Source: an uncultured Paraprevotella sp. (lineage in GTDB: Bacteria > Bacteroidota > Bacteroidia > Bacteroidales > Bacteroidaceae). From it: a stretch of DNA of 24,973 nucleotides. The notes under the pieces were generated by a model, which saw nothing but the letters and a program-made list of their open reading frames with translations, was not told the DNA's origin and ran no database searches. Of this stretch, positions 1 to 7,072 are shown one piece after another. The stretch spans positions 1 through 24,973 of the forward strand of contig CAAFWT010000074.1 in assembly GCA_900766785.1 (NCBI GenBank), in the 5' to 3' direction. A program made the translations under genes and the position numbers. The number at the start of each line of letters is the position of its first letter. Positions within the stretch are counted from its first letter, which is position 1.

Positions 1-12
1 AAGAAAATGGTT

Positions 13-20
13 TAATTTTG
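13..20 (+). promoter_or_regulatory. Bacteroidota -7 promoter box for the SGNH gene
   Basis: TAATTTTG matches the Bacteroidota -7 consensus TAnnTTTG and lies about 63 bases before the ATG at 84. The matching -33 element would fall at or before the window edge and cannot be seen. Confidence 0.45.
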
Positions 21-83
21 CAACCGAAATGTTTATGAACATAACAATACGATGGACATCAATCAATAAAAAATCGTTGAACA

Positions 84-746
84 ATGAAAAGAAATATCCT
101 TGTCGTGATGCTGTTGGCAATAGTGTCGGTAGCCAATTCGCAGACCAAAATCCTTAATATCATAGGCGACTCTTACGTCAGGAACCATAAACGTCCGGTG
201 GAGGAGACGTGGCACTACAAGATGGCGCAACGGCTTGGACTTGCCTACAACAACTACGGACGCAACGGAGGCTGTGTGGCTTTCGACCGCACCCACGACG
301 GAAAATATAACTTCGGACCCGCGATGTATGCCAAGACGGGACAGATGGACCCTGCTGCCGACTATGTGGTGATAATCGGAGGTCACAATGATGCCTTCAA
401 GGTGAAGGACAACAAGGACTCCCTGCTGATGTTCAGAGACTCGCTGCAACTGCTGATAACGAATGTCAAGAAGCAATGTCCTCGTGCAAAAATAGGATAT
501 GTCACCCCTTGGTATTGCGATTATCCCGGTTTTGGGCAAGTGTGCAAGACCATCAGGCAAGTGTGTCGCAAAAACAAGATTCCGGTGCTTGACAACTATT
601 CCAAGAACTCTGTAATAAAAGTGCGCGACGAGGACTTTCGCAAGAAATATTTCCAAGGTCCTAAGGACACCGCCCATCTTAACGACGAGGGACACAACCT
701 CTTCCTGCCCGTAGGAATGGAATGGTTCATTAAGGAAATGCAATGA
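84..746 (+). CDS. Secreted SGNH/GDSL-family hydrolase
   Basis: A 220-residue protein with a cleavable signal peptide (about residues 1-19, ending near NSQ), so it should act in the periplasm or outside the cell. The SGNH blocks are visible: block I IIGDSY with the nucleophile Ser30, block II Gly62/63 in GRNGG, block III GGHND with Asn102, and block V DTAHLN with Asp195 and His198. This is a minimal single-domain SGNH fold of normal length. Such enzymes are esterases, often removing acetyl or other acyl groups from polysaccharides or peptidoglycan; the substrate cannot be read from sequence. It is followed by a gap and does not obviously form an operon. A long open frame on the opposite strand (63-743) is only its shadow. 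Confidence 0.85.
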   Translation: MKRNILVVMLLAIVSVANSQTKILNIIGDSYVRNHKRPVEETWHYKMAQRLGLAYNNYGRNGGCVAFDRTHDGKYNFGPAMYAKTGQMDPAADYVVIIGGHNDAFKVKDNKDSLLMFRDSLQLLITNVKKQCPRAKIGYVTPWYCDYPGFGQVCKTIRQVCRKNKIPVLDNYSKNSVIKVRDEDFRKKYFQGPKDTAHLNDEGHNLFLPVGMEWFIKEMQ

Positions 747-1044
747 GAGGAAAAGGTGGTGGGTTTGAATTAGGTTTGAAGGAGTTTATTCCAAAATAGT
801 TATGACTTTTGGGGAATCTTATCCCATCAGTAAGAGGAGCAGGCGGAAGGTGCTGTTGGTGAAAGCAAAGCTTTCAGCATCTGCGCCCCGGATGCTTGTA
901 AGGAGCGGATGACAGTCTTCATTAACGATGAAGTGGAGGAAGGGGACATGGTCTCCTTCCTAAAAATGCTCATCTGCTCCTGGCCAATAAATTGATTGAT
1001 GATCATTGTGCTTACATATTGAAGGAGCTTTTTCTAATGACCGA
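747..1044. other. Gene-free stretch, possible decayed coding remnant
   Basis: No convincing gene. A short frame from about 834 to 995 (ATG at 909) reads protein-like text such as FINDEVEEGDMVSFLKML but has no start context or recognisable family, and an overlapping 37-residue frame begins at 802. It could be the eroded end of a lost gene. Two direct copies of GGTTTGAA sit near 762-781. No terminator hairpin with a T tract was found after the SGNH gene. Confidence 0.3.
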
Positions 1045-1078
1045 TTTGTGTTTATATCTGCAGAAAACTATAACTTTG
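1045..1078 (+). promoter_or_regulatory. Bacteroidota promoter for the 134-residue gene
   Basis: TTTG at 1045-1048 and TAACTTTG at 1071-1078 form a good -33/-7 pair separated by 22 bases. The -7 box ends only 8 bases before the ATG at 1087, so transcription would begin almost at the start codon and the message would be nearly leaderless. This supports the 1087 start over an upstream ATG at 1006, which would lie in front of the promoter. Confidence 0.6.
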
Positions 1079-1086
1079 CATGTAGA

Positions 1087-1491
1087 ATGATACGAAAGGG
1101 CAGTCTTATATGGTTCCTGGCGGCTCTCAGTGCCGTTTGTCTTGCCGTAATCATACACGGGCATGGACTGGATGCTGTGCCAGAACAGGACCGTTCTGAG
1201 TTTTCTGAGTCATCGGTCATCACCTCTCAGCATAATCAGCATCACGAGGCAACCTTGAGTGATGCCTCTATCCTGTATCGTATTTGTTCTTCCCGTCCCC
1301 ATCGCATTCAGCCTGTCCAGGGGTATAAGAGCGAACGCTCGCAGTCATCCGCGCTCCATCTCGTTCGTCGGCACACCGTCGGACTGCTTCATTCATATTT
1401 CGACAGCAGATGCCGTAAGGAGTCGGCGCCATACTGTCAGTCGTCCTCATGCGATTACTATGTCATCGCGCTGAGGCATATCATACGTTAG
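1087..1491 (+). CDS. Small exported or membrane-anchored protein, unknown function
   Basis: A 134-residue protein. An N-terminal hydrophobic stretch (about residues 8-25) follows two basic residues and fits a signal peptide or single membrane anchor; the rest is polar and rich in His, Ser and Arg. The C-terminal part carries a Cys-rich stretch (CRKES and SSSCDYYVIALRHIIR) that looks like the conserved signature of small Bacteroidota proteins of unknown function; that resemblance is from memory and unverified. The start at 1087 is chosen because the promoter lies just before it. No catalytic motif is visible, and the gene stands alone, 74 bases before the next start. Base composition does not set it apart from neighbours. 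Whether it is a folded protein is uncertain. Confidence 0.5.
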   Translation: MIRKGSLIWFLAALSAVCLAVIIHGHGLDAVPEQDRSEFSESSVITSQHNQHHEATLSDASILYRICSSRPHRIQPVQGYKSERSQSSALHLVRRHTVGLLHSYFDSRCRKESAPYCQSSSCDYYVIALRHIIR

Positions 1492-1565
1492 CATAGTAGT
1501 TGACTTTACTGCTACACACGATTCTTTTTTCCTATTCTTATTAATTATCTAAAGATTCAACAACT

Positions 1566-1955
1566 ATGTCAAGTATCAAACACTTGGATATGGCTGCTGC
1601 TGTATCCGTATATACAAATATTACTGTCAAGAAATCATTGTTTTCCACCAAGGTCATCTATACGCCCACGGGCAGCAAAGTAAAGGCGATGGTGCTGGAA
1701 TATTCACCGTCTGAGGGGGAGAAAGTGCTGCATCTGCTGGACTTGCCGCTTGAGAAAATGGCTGCTGACATCAGCCAGAACGGCAAACCTGCAACAGGTG
1801 CCAATGGCCACTTTCGTATGGAGGTATGCCTGAGCGAAGACCATCAGTTTTGCGTCCTTCAGCTCTCACGCTATACCGACTTCAATTACCATCCCCTCTT
1901 CGAACCTCGTTTCTATGAGGGCAAGGATGTGGAATATCTCACCAAACTCCTGTAA
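1566..1955 (+). CDS. Conserved-looking protein of unknown function, coupled to nhaD
   Basis: A 129-residue soluble protein with no signal peptide or membrane segment. I do not recognise the family. It contains alternating hydrophobic strands and a C-terminal stretch rich in aromatic and acidic residues (YTDFNYHPLFEPRFYEG), consistent with a small mixed alpha/beta domain. Its stop codon is followed after only three bases by the nhaD ATG, so the two genes are almost certainly co-transcribed and probably translationally coupled. A role linked to sodium or pH homeostasis is inference from that position only. The region before it (1492-1565) is AT-rich, but no clear TAnnTTTG box could be placed. 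Confidence 0.75.
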   Translation: MSSIKHLDMAAAVSVYTNITVKKSLFSTKVIYTPTGSKVKAMVLEYSPSEGEKVLHLLDLPLEKMAADISQNGKPATGANGHFRMEVCLSEDHQFCVLQLSRYTDFNYHPLFEPRFYEGKDVEYLTKLL

Positions 1956-1958
1956 GCC

Positions 1959-3302
1959 ATGACTGCTCTTACATCAACGATTCTCATCGTTTTCTGTATA
2001 GGCTATTTCTTCATAGCCATAGAGAGTGTCACCAAAATCAACAAGGCGGCTGTTGCCTTGCTGATGCTGGTGGCCACATGGTCACTTTTCATGCTGAATC
2101 CTGCTGGTTATATGCTCACTGCCATAGGAGACCAGACAGCATCGGTGGTCAGTGAAGCCATCGAGCGTCATCTGGGGTCAACCTCTGCCACACTCTTCTT
2201 CCTGATGGGTGCGATGACTATAGTAGAACTTGTGGATCAGAATGGAGGCTTTAATTTCGTCCGAGAGGTGATGCACACCCACTCCAAGCGTGTCCTGCTG
2301 TGGCGCATTGCCTTTATGACATTCTTCCTCTCGGCCATCCTCGACAACCTTACCACCAGCATCGTGATGATCATGATTCTGCGCAAGTTGGTCAGCGACC
2401 ATCAGGACCGCATCATCTATGCTTCGCTGGTCATCATCGCTGCCAATAGCGGTGGAGCCTTTACCCCCATAGGAGATGTTACCACCATCATGCTCTGGAA
2501 CAAGGGTGTCATCACCGCCCCAGGCGTCATCAGCGAACTGTTTGTACCTTCTGTAGTGTCGATGGTGATACCTGCATATGTGCTTTCACTCTCCTTGAAG
2601 GGCCAGCTGAGGTATAGCGACAATCAGCGGCAGGATGTGCAGGCCAATGACCTGACCGCTATGCAGCGCAAGGTAATCTTCTTTTTGGGTGTAGGTGGAT
2701 TGATTTCTGTTCCCATCTTCAAGAGCATTACCCACCTTCCTCCTTTTGTGGGCATCCTGCTTGTCTTAGGCGTACTCTGGACTGTGACAGAGCTTTTCTA
2801 TGCGCATTTAAAGGTGCCGGACGAGGATGGTGCCATGCTGAAGCGTGTATCTCAAATACTTTCTCGCATCAACATGTCCACCATCCTCTTCTTCCTGGGC
2901 ATACTGATGGCTGTTGCCTGTCTGGAAACCATCGGTGTGCTGACCATGATGGGTGAGGGACTGCACGAGGTGTTCCGTGGCAATCACTATCTGATAACGG
3001 GCATTATCGGTGTACTATCATCGATAATAGACAATGTGCCGCTGGTGGCAGGCTGTATGGGAATGTATCCCGTAGCTCCCTCTGGCGACATGGCCGTTGA
3101 CGGTGTCTTCTGGCAATTGCTGGCCTATTGTGCGGGTGTGGGAGGTTCGATGCTCATCATAGGCAGTGCCAGTGGAGTAGTGGTAATGGGGCTGGAGAAG
3201 ATTACCTTTGGATGGTACATGAAGCGTATCTCTTGGATAGCCTTCCTGGGATATCTTGCCGGCATCCTGTGTTATTGGATTGAGAAGATGTTTATATTCT
3301 GA
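1959..3302 (+). CDS. nhaD: NhaD-type sodium/proton antiporter
   Basis: A 447-residue inner-membrane protein with about 11-13 hydrophobic segments, the normal size for NhaD in the ion transporter superfamily. Recognisable blocks are FLSAILDNLTTSIVMIMIL (about residues 121-139), ANSGGAFTPIGDVTTIMLW (about 161-180), and a second-half DNVPLVAGCMGMY with GGSMLIIGSASGVVVMG. The two DN/TP-rich re-entrant signatures are repeated in each half, as expected of the inverted-repeat fold. The family exports Na+ (and Li+) in exchange for H+ and is most active at alkaline pH. It is coupled to the unknown 129-residue gene upstream. No terminator with a T tract was found directly after the stop. The assignment to NhaD rather than an ArsB-type pump rests on these motifs and length. 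Confidence 0.92.
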   Translation: MTALTSTILIVFCIGYFFIAIESVTKINKAAVALLMLVATWSLFMLNPAGYMLTAIGDQTASVVSEAIERHLGSTSATLFFLMGAMTIVELVDQNGGFNFVREVMHTHSKRVLLWRIAFMTFFLSAILDNLTTSIVMIMILRKLVSDHQDRIIYASLVIIAANSGGAFTPIGDVTTIMLWNKGVITAPGVISELFVPSVVSMVIPAYVLSLSLKGQLRYSDNQRQDVQANDLTAMQRKVIFFLGVGGLISVPIFKSITHLPPFVGILLVLGVLWTVTELFYAHLKVPDEDGAMLKRVSQILSRINMSTILFFLGILMAVACLETIGVLTMMGEGLHEVFRGNHYLITGIIGVLSSIIDNVPLVAGCMGMYPVAPSGDMAVDGVFWQLLAYCAGVGGSMLIIGSASGVVVMGLEKITFGWYMKRISWIAFLGYLAGILCYWIEKMFIF

Positions 3303-3606
3303 AATGTAACCAGACGAACGGAAATGACAATTTCCCATCCTTGACACTTTGCTCCAGTCTGCATACCTTTTGCTTACATGGTGATTTTCTCAAGTGCCTC
3401 CAGGATGCGTCAGAATCATCCGAGTGGGACTCCGTAGGTATTTGTGCGGTGCTGAAAAGGGTCAGAATAGGGCTAAAATTTGTCAGAAACAGTCATCGCA
3501 GCCCTTCTGCTTGCTGTTTGCTCTTGGAAAAGCCTCAGTCTACAACTTTTTATGCGTTGATATTCAGAAGCTTAGGGTGATGATTTCTATGCTTTCTGTT
3601 CCGGAC

Positions 3607-3662
3607 GCAAACGTTTGCAACCCAGGTTGCATATATTTGCAACCGCACTTGCAAATATTTGC
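3607..3662. repeat. Array A: three 12-base palindromes at a 22-base period
   Basis: Units are GCAAACGTTTGC (3607-3618, perfect), GCATATATTTGC (3629-3640, 10 of 12 positions symmetric) and GCAAATATTTGC (3651-3662, perfect). They are separated by the 10-base spacers AACCCAGGTT and AACCGCACTT, giving an exact 22-base period. The first spacer itself extends a dyad GCAACC/GGTTGC. The outer flanks GGACGCAAA (3603-3611) and TTTGCGTCC (3658-3666) are reverse complements, so the array as a whole is roughly symmetric. The same architecture recurs at 12073-12129 and 18367-18422. Confidence 0.85.
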
Positions 3663-3764
3663 GTCCTGGAAGACATCCGTTCATCTGTATGATTTTTTTC
3701 TCTTCAGAGCCAAAATTGCTGCTCTTGGGGGTGCACAGAAAAGTCATTTCGACTCCAAATATAG

Positions 3765-3808
3765 ACTCCAAATCCCCCCAAACAGATCTGTTCGGGAGGA
3801 TTTGGAGT
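3765..3808. repeat. 44-base near-perfect palindrome
   Basis: From ACTCCAAATCC to GGATTTGGAGT, centred on AGATCT at 3784-3789, 20 of 22 base pairs match with no loop. The mismatches are C3776/A3797 and A3780/C3793. It lacks a flanking T tract on either side, so it is not a typical intrinsic terminator, though it lies between convergent genes. Confidence 0.85.
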
Positions 3809-4060
3809 GAGATGTAGTACCCCTGATGGATGAATTTCTTGCACAAAAGGGGCTCAATGTGCAATGATTTACTCTCGTTGGGGACGAGGGAGCGCAGGAA
3901 TTCAACTGTCATTTTGCCTTCGTGCGGTGCATTTTGCTTTCATTTTGATATTCGGGTGACGTGTGTCGGTTGCATGCCAGATGAATCATGAAAGGATGGA
4001 ATCCCGTTGGGTCAGCAGGCCCCCTTGTGGATAGGGTTTCCCGCTGGAGACAGCACGGCA

Positions 4061-5443
4061 CTATAGGAAATACTGTCCTTCCTCCTTCAGACGGGCGCGT
4101 AGATGCTGCGTGTCCACCTTATGCACATCCTCATGTCCCTGTTGGATGGCGTGGAAGGCAGCCATACCGGCAGCCTCGCCAGTCACCAGGCAGGGAGGCA
4201 TTACGCGCAGACTGCCAAAGGCTTCTTCGTCGGTGGAGATACAGCGACCGGCTACCAGTACGTTGCTCAGCCCCTTGGGAGTGAGACAGCGGTAGGGGAT
4301 ACCATGGGATTCGCCTTTCTTATAGCGAACAGGTACTGCGCCACTCTTGTGAATGTCGATATAATAACTGTTTCTGCCTATCTCATCTTCAAACTGGCGG
4401 CGAGCTCTCCAGTCGTCACCCGTAAACAGATAGTCGCCCACCACACGTCGGCTGTCACGTATGCCCATCAGCGAAGCAGTCTTCACCAGGAAAGCATTTC
4501 CAAAGGCCTTGGGAGCCACCTCCTGGAAGGCTTTCAGGAATTTATAGGCCAGCATGCGACCGTCCTGCATGGCCTTGGAGAGCTGCTTGGGGTCGGTGGC
4601 ATCTGTATCTATGTGTCCCGCATTGAACTGTACCACATTGGGCCCTACCAGATTGAGACAGATGTGTTCCATGCTCTTGGGAAAGCGTCCTTCTGCTATC
4701 CCTCTGTTGATGGGGGTATTGGGGTCGTTGCTCTGCAGGTTGGGACATTCATATCGGAAGGCATAGGTATCCACGTTGGCCAATGAGAAGCACAGTGTGG
4801 AACTCTGGAGCACATCCGTCTTCAGGGTCTCAGCCCCGGCCCAAGTGGCCAGGTCGCCGTCGCCAGTGGCATCCACATACACCTTGGCTTTGAAGGCCGT
4901 GAGTCCGTTCTTGTTGGCCACGATGATGGCATCCACATGATTGTTGGCATCCTTTTCCACAGCAGCCAGGCGAGAGAAGAAGAGCACCTGTGCGCCAGAG
5001 GCTGCCACCTCCAGGTCATATACCCTCATCAGCTGTTCCGGATCGATGTTCACCCAGTCTAAATGGTTTTTGGATTCGTGTGGCACACCGTTGCGCGAAC
5101 GTGTGAAGATTCTTTCAGCCAGTCCCCTGTAGATAATCTTCTCACCGTCAGAGAACGGACACCAGGCAGGCACCATACCGGCCGTGCCCATTCCACCCAG
5201 TTGTCCCATGGCTTCGATGAGCAGCGTGCGGGCACCCTCTCGTGCTGCAGAAATGGCTGCAGTACATCCTGCGGGTCCTCCTCCCACCACTATCACGTCC
5301 CATTCACTATCCACAGTCACCTTTCTCCCTTTCAGAGAAACCTGGTTTCCCTTAGTTGCAGCCTGTGCGCCACCCATGGCTGGAATGGCCGATGCAACAG
5401 CCAATGTGCCAGCCGTCTTTATAAAATCTCTTCTGCTACTCAT
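4061..5443 (-). CDS. Tat-exported FAD-dependent oxidoreductase (FAD_oxidored family)
   Basis: A 460-residue protein. The N-terminus SSRRDFIKTAG followed by a hydrophobic stretch and AQA (about residues 1-29) is a twin-arginine signal, implying export of a folded cofactor-loaded enzyme. Residues 49-60 (DVIVVGGGPAGC) form the dinucleotide-binding fold, followed by an acidic residue at the end of strand 2 (LLIEAMGQLGGMG). A second FAD motif VDATGDGDLA lies mid-protein and VAGRCISTDEEAFGS near the C-terminus. The family oxidises diverse small organic compounds; the substrate here is unknown. It is convergent with nhaD and has its own promoter at 5473-5505. Nothing suggests truncation. Confidence 0.85.
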   Translation of the reverse strand: MSSRRDFIKTAGTLAVASAIPAMGGAQAATKGNQVSLKGRKVTVDSEWDVIVVGGGPAGCTAAISAAREGARTLLIEAMGQLGGMGTAGMVPAWCPFSDGEKIIYRGLAERIFTRSRNGVPHESKNHLDWVNIDPEQLMRVYDLEVAASGAQVLFFSRLAAVEKDANNHVDAIIVANKNGLTAFKAKVYVDATGDGDLATWAGAETLKTDVLQSSTLCFSLANVDTYAFRYECPNLQSNDPNTPINRGIAEGRFPKSMEHICLNLVGPNVVQFNAGHIDTDATDPKQLSKAMQDGRMLAYKFLKAFQEVAPKAFGNAFLVKTASLMGIRDSRRVVGDYLFTGDDWRARRQFEDEIGRNSYYIDIHKSGAVPVRYKKGESHGIPYRCLTPKGLSNVLVAGRCISTDEEAFGSLRVMPPCLVTGEAAGMAAFHAIQQGHEDVHKVDTQHLRARLKEEGQYFL

Positions 5444-5472
5444 ATTGTTAGTATATATAGGTATATGCTATG

Positions 5473-5505
5473 CAAAGATATAAAAAAAGTATCAGAAATG
5501 GCAAA
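5473..5505 (-). promoter_or_regulatory. Bacteroidota promoter for the FAD oxidoreductase
   Basis: On the minus strand TTTG (complement of 5502-5505) and TATCTTTG (complement of 5473-5480) are separated by 21 bases, an excellent match to the -33/-7 pair. The start codon at 5443 follows about 30 bases downstream. Confidence 0.65.
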
Positions 5506-5549
5506 GGGTTCCTTGGTGCGTTAGTGGAAAAAGGGCACTTGGCTTCTCC

Positions 5550-6017
5550 TTATTCGGTGGTGACCTTGAAGACGATACGGAAAGACTGGTCCTTGTAACT
5601 GGTGCTGGTGATGTGAAACGAACCTATCTCTCCTGTGGAAGATACATGCTGTCCTATGCAGGGGCAGATGTCAAAATCTCCTATTCGTACGATACGGATG
5701 GTCTCGCTGGCATCCTGAGGCAACTTGTCCAGAGTGACACCATCTGGTATGCTTTGGCGAGTGACATACTCATAGGTGACAGGCAGGTCCTGAGCTATGA
5801 GCTTATTCATCTGCCTCTCTATTTCCCCGATTTGTTGGGGAGTGGGTTCATGGTCAAGAGTATAGTTGATTTTCGACTTCTTGCGTTCTATGTGAGCATT
5901 TCTGGAGCGCTCGCAGCCGAACATTCTCACCATTACCTGGTTGAGAAGATGTTCGGCTGTATGTGAGGGCTTGTGTTCTTCCTTGTTGTGAGGATTCAGA
6001 ACCGGCTGGAGTGGCAT
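5550..6017 (-). CDS. AlaX-like stand-alone tRNA-editing domain protein
   Basis: A 155-residue protein matching the second additional domain of threonyl/alanyl-tRNA synthetases. The zinc site is complete: His19 and His23 in HTAEH, Cys120 and His124 in CPCIGQH. AlaX-type proteins hydrolyse tRNA charged with the wrong amino acid (typically Ser or Gly on tRNA-Ala), in the cytoplasm. A glycine-rich loop STGEIGSF follows the second metal motif. I chose the ATG at 6017, which begins 7 bases after the bcp stop; an upstream in-frame ATG at 6059 would overlap bcp by 35 bases and adds residues unlike the family. It is co-transcribed with bcp. Exact tRNA specificity cannot be read. Confidence 0.82.
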   Translation of the reverse strand: MPLQPVLNPHNKEEHKPSHTAEHLLNQVMVRMFGCERSRNAHIERKKSKINYTLDHEPTPQQIGEIERQMNKLIAQDLPVTYEYVTRQSIPDGVTLDKLPQDASETIRIVRIGDFDICPCIGQHVSSTGEIGSFHITSTSYKDQSFRIVFKVTTE

Positions 6018-6024
6018 GGTATCT

Positions 6025-6486
6025 TTATTTGCTAATATATTCCAGAATCTGTTCGGCATGAATCTTGGTCTTTATCTCTTTGGGTGAGAAGACCTTTTCG
6101 ATGATGCCGTCTTCATTAACCAGATAAGTGGTGCGCAGGATGCCTATGGTACGTCTGCCGCATGCCACTTTCTCTCCCCAGCATCCCAGCTGCTGCAGGA
6201 GGGTGGTCTCTGTGTCAGCTATCAGAGGAAATTCCAGTCCCTGAGCATCAGCAAACTTCTTCTGCAAGGCCTGCTTGTCCTTGCTCACTCCTATGATGTC
6301 ATATCCTGCTGCTGCAAGTTCCTCCTTATGTGCCTGCAGCGAACAAGCCTCTGCCGTGCATCCGCTGGTATTTGCCTTGGGGTAACTGTAGAGTATCAGT
6401 TTCCTGCCTCGATAGTCACTTGCCTTTATCTCTCTGCCGTCCTGGTCTATGCCCAGAATCTCGGGAATCTTGTCTCCTATTGTCAT
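6025..6486 (-). CDS. bcp: Bcp-type thiol peroxidase (peroxiredoxin)
   Basis: A 153-residue cytoplasmic peroxiredoxin of the Bcp/PrxQ subfamily. The active-site signature PxxxTxxC is present as Pro36, Thr40 and the peroxidatic Cys43 in NTSGCTAEAC, and the resolving Cys48 sits five residues on, as in atypical two-Cys Bcp enzymes. The fold starts with GDKIPEILGIDQDG and the end matches the family length. It reduces hydrogen peroxide and organic peroxides using thioredoxin. It lies 50 bases downstream of the lipocalin-like lipoprotein gene and 7 bases before the AlaX-like gene, so the three may form one transcript. Confidence 0.92.
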   Translation of the reverse strand: MTIGDKIPEILGIDQDGREIKASDYRGRKLILYSYPKANTSGCTAEACSLQAHKEELAAAGYDIIGVSKDKQALQKKFADAQGLEFPLIADTETTLLQQLGCWGEKVACGRRTIGILRTTYLVNEDGIIEKVFSPKEIKTKIHAEQILEYISK

Positions 6487-6536
6487 GTGTTATAATTGTT
6501 TGATGATGATGTGTATGCTGGATATATGGTGCAGGC

Positions 6537-6911
6537 CTACTCTGTGGCTCTGGCATATTTGACTGTCATGATGCCTCGGGTGAGATGGAGGCTATCCTCG
6601 GTGAGGACCTTGATGGTGAGGGTGTCAGTAAAGTGTGAGCTCGTTCCATTCCCAATGCTTGACCCTACGAGCAGCAGGGTGTCATATCCACAGAGTCTCC
6701 AACTGTTATATTTCAGTGTGGCCATATTCACCGATTCTGCTGTTCCGTCGGCATTCAACTTGAATCCCTGTACCTGGTCGGTCATTCCGGGAATGGGCTG
6801 TGTCCAAGTGCCTTCTATCTTGCTCACTCCCATTTTTGCACAGGAAGCCATGACCATACAGCAAGCTACCATGCTGACCATTGCCCCTGTTCTTGCTTTT
6901 CTTCTATTCAT
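6537..6911 (-). CDS. Lipocalin-like lipoprotein
   Basis: A 124-residue protein with a basic N-terminus (MNRRKARTG), a hydrophobic core and a lipobox-like VMASC with Cys24 as the likely acylated residue. The mature part begins with GTWTQPIPG and contains FKLNADGTAESVNMATLKYNSWRL, the pattern of the small Bacteroidota lipocalin-like beta-barrel domain. Such proteins are membrane-anchored with no known reaction; ligand binding is only a family expectation. An in-frame ATG at 6947 would add 12 hydrophobic residues, but the start at 6911 gives a normal signal and lies about 45 bases after a promoter box. It is followed by bcp. Confidence 0.7.
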   Translation of the reverse strand: MNRRKARTGAMVSMVACCMVMASCAKMGVSKIEGTWTQPIPGMTDQVQGFKLNADGTAESVNMATLKYNSWRLCGYDTLLLVGSSIGNGTSSHFTDTLTIKVLTEDSLHLTRGIMTVKYARATE

Positions 6912-6955
6912 AAGTGCCTTTAATGTTATAACTGATATATGTATCAATGTCTATA

Positions 6956-6987
6956 CAAAGTTAGTCATTATGAGCAATGCTCTGAAA
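6956..6987 (-). promoter_or_regulatory. Bacteroidota promoter for the lipoprotein/bcp/AlaX genes
   Basis: On the minus strand TAACTTTG (complement of 6956-6963) is a clear -7 box. The -33 position reads TTTC (complement of 6984-6987) at a 20-base spacing, which is a weak match. It would give a leader of about 40 bases. Confidence 0.5.
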
Positions 6988-7072
6988 TATGGCCTGTGAA
7001 ATATCCTTAAGAAGAGTGAATGTGTATGTAAATGCTCTCATATACTTCTCAGCAGCACCGTATGGAAAGAAC

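Larger units (their letters stand above)
3303..4060. other. Gene-free structured region between convergent genes
   Basis: The 758 bases separate the 3' ends of nhaD and the FAD protein gene. Open frames at 3394-3810 (plus) and 3550-3912 (minus) run through palindromic repeats and have no family resemblance, so they are not called as genes. Structure present: the palindrome triplet at 3607-3662, a direct repeat GACTCCAAAT (3751-3760 and 3764-3773), a 44-base palindrome at 3765-3808, an inverted repeat TTGCAC/GTGCAA (3839-3864), and a small hairpin CTCGT/ACGAG (3874-3888). Confidence 0.6.

Noticed and set aside
63..743. A 226-codon minus-strand frame over the SGNH hydrolase
   Set aside because: It mirrors the real gene, whose catalytic blocks and signal peptide are on the plus strand.
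3607..3662. CRISPR array reading of the 22-base-period repeats (also 12073-12129 and 18367-18422)
   Set aside because: Repeats of 12-13 bases and spacers of 9-10 bases are far too short, spacers are partly similar to each other, and no cas genes are in the window.
3394..3912. Open frames on both strands across the nhaD/FAD-protein gap
   Set aside because: They run through palindromic repeats, have no family resemblance, signal or start context, and overlap each other on opposite strands.
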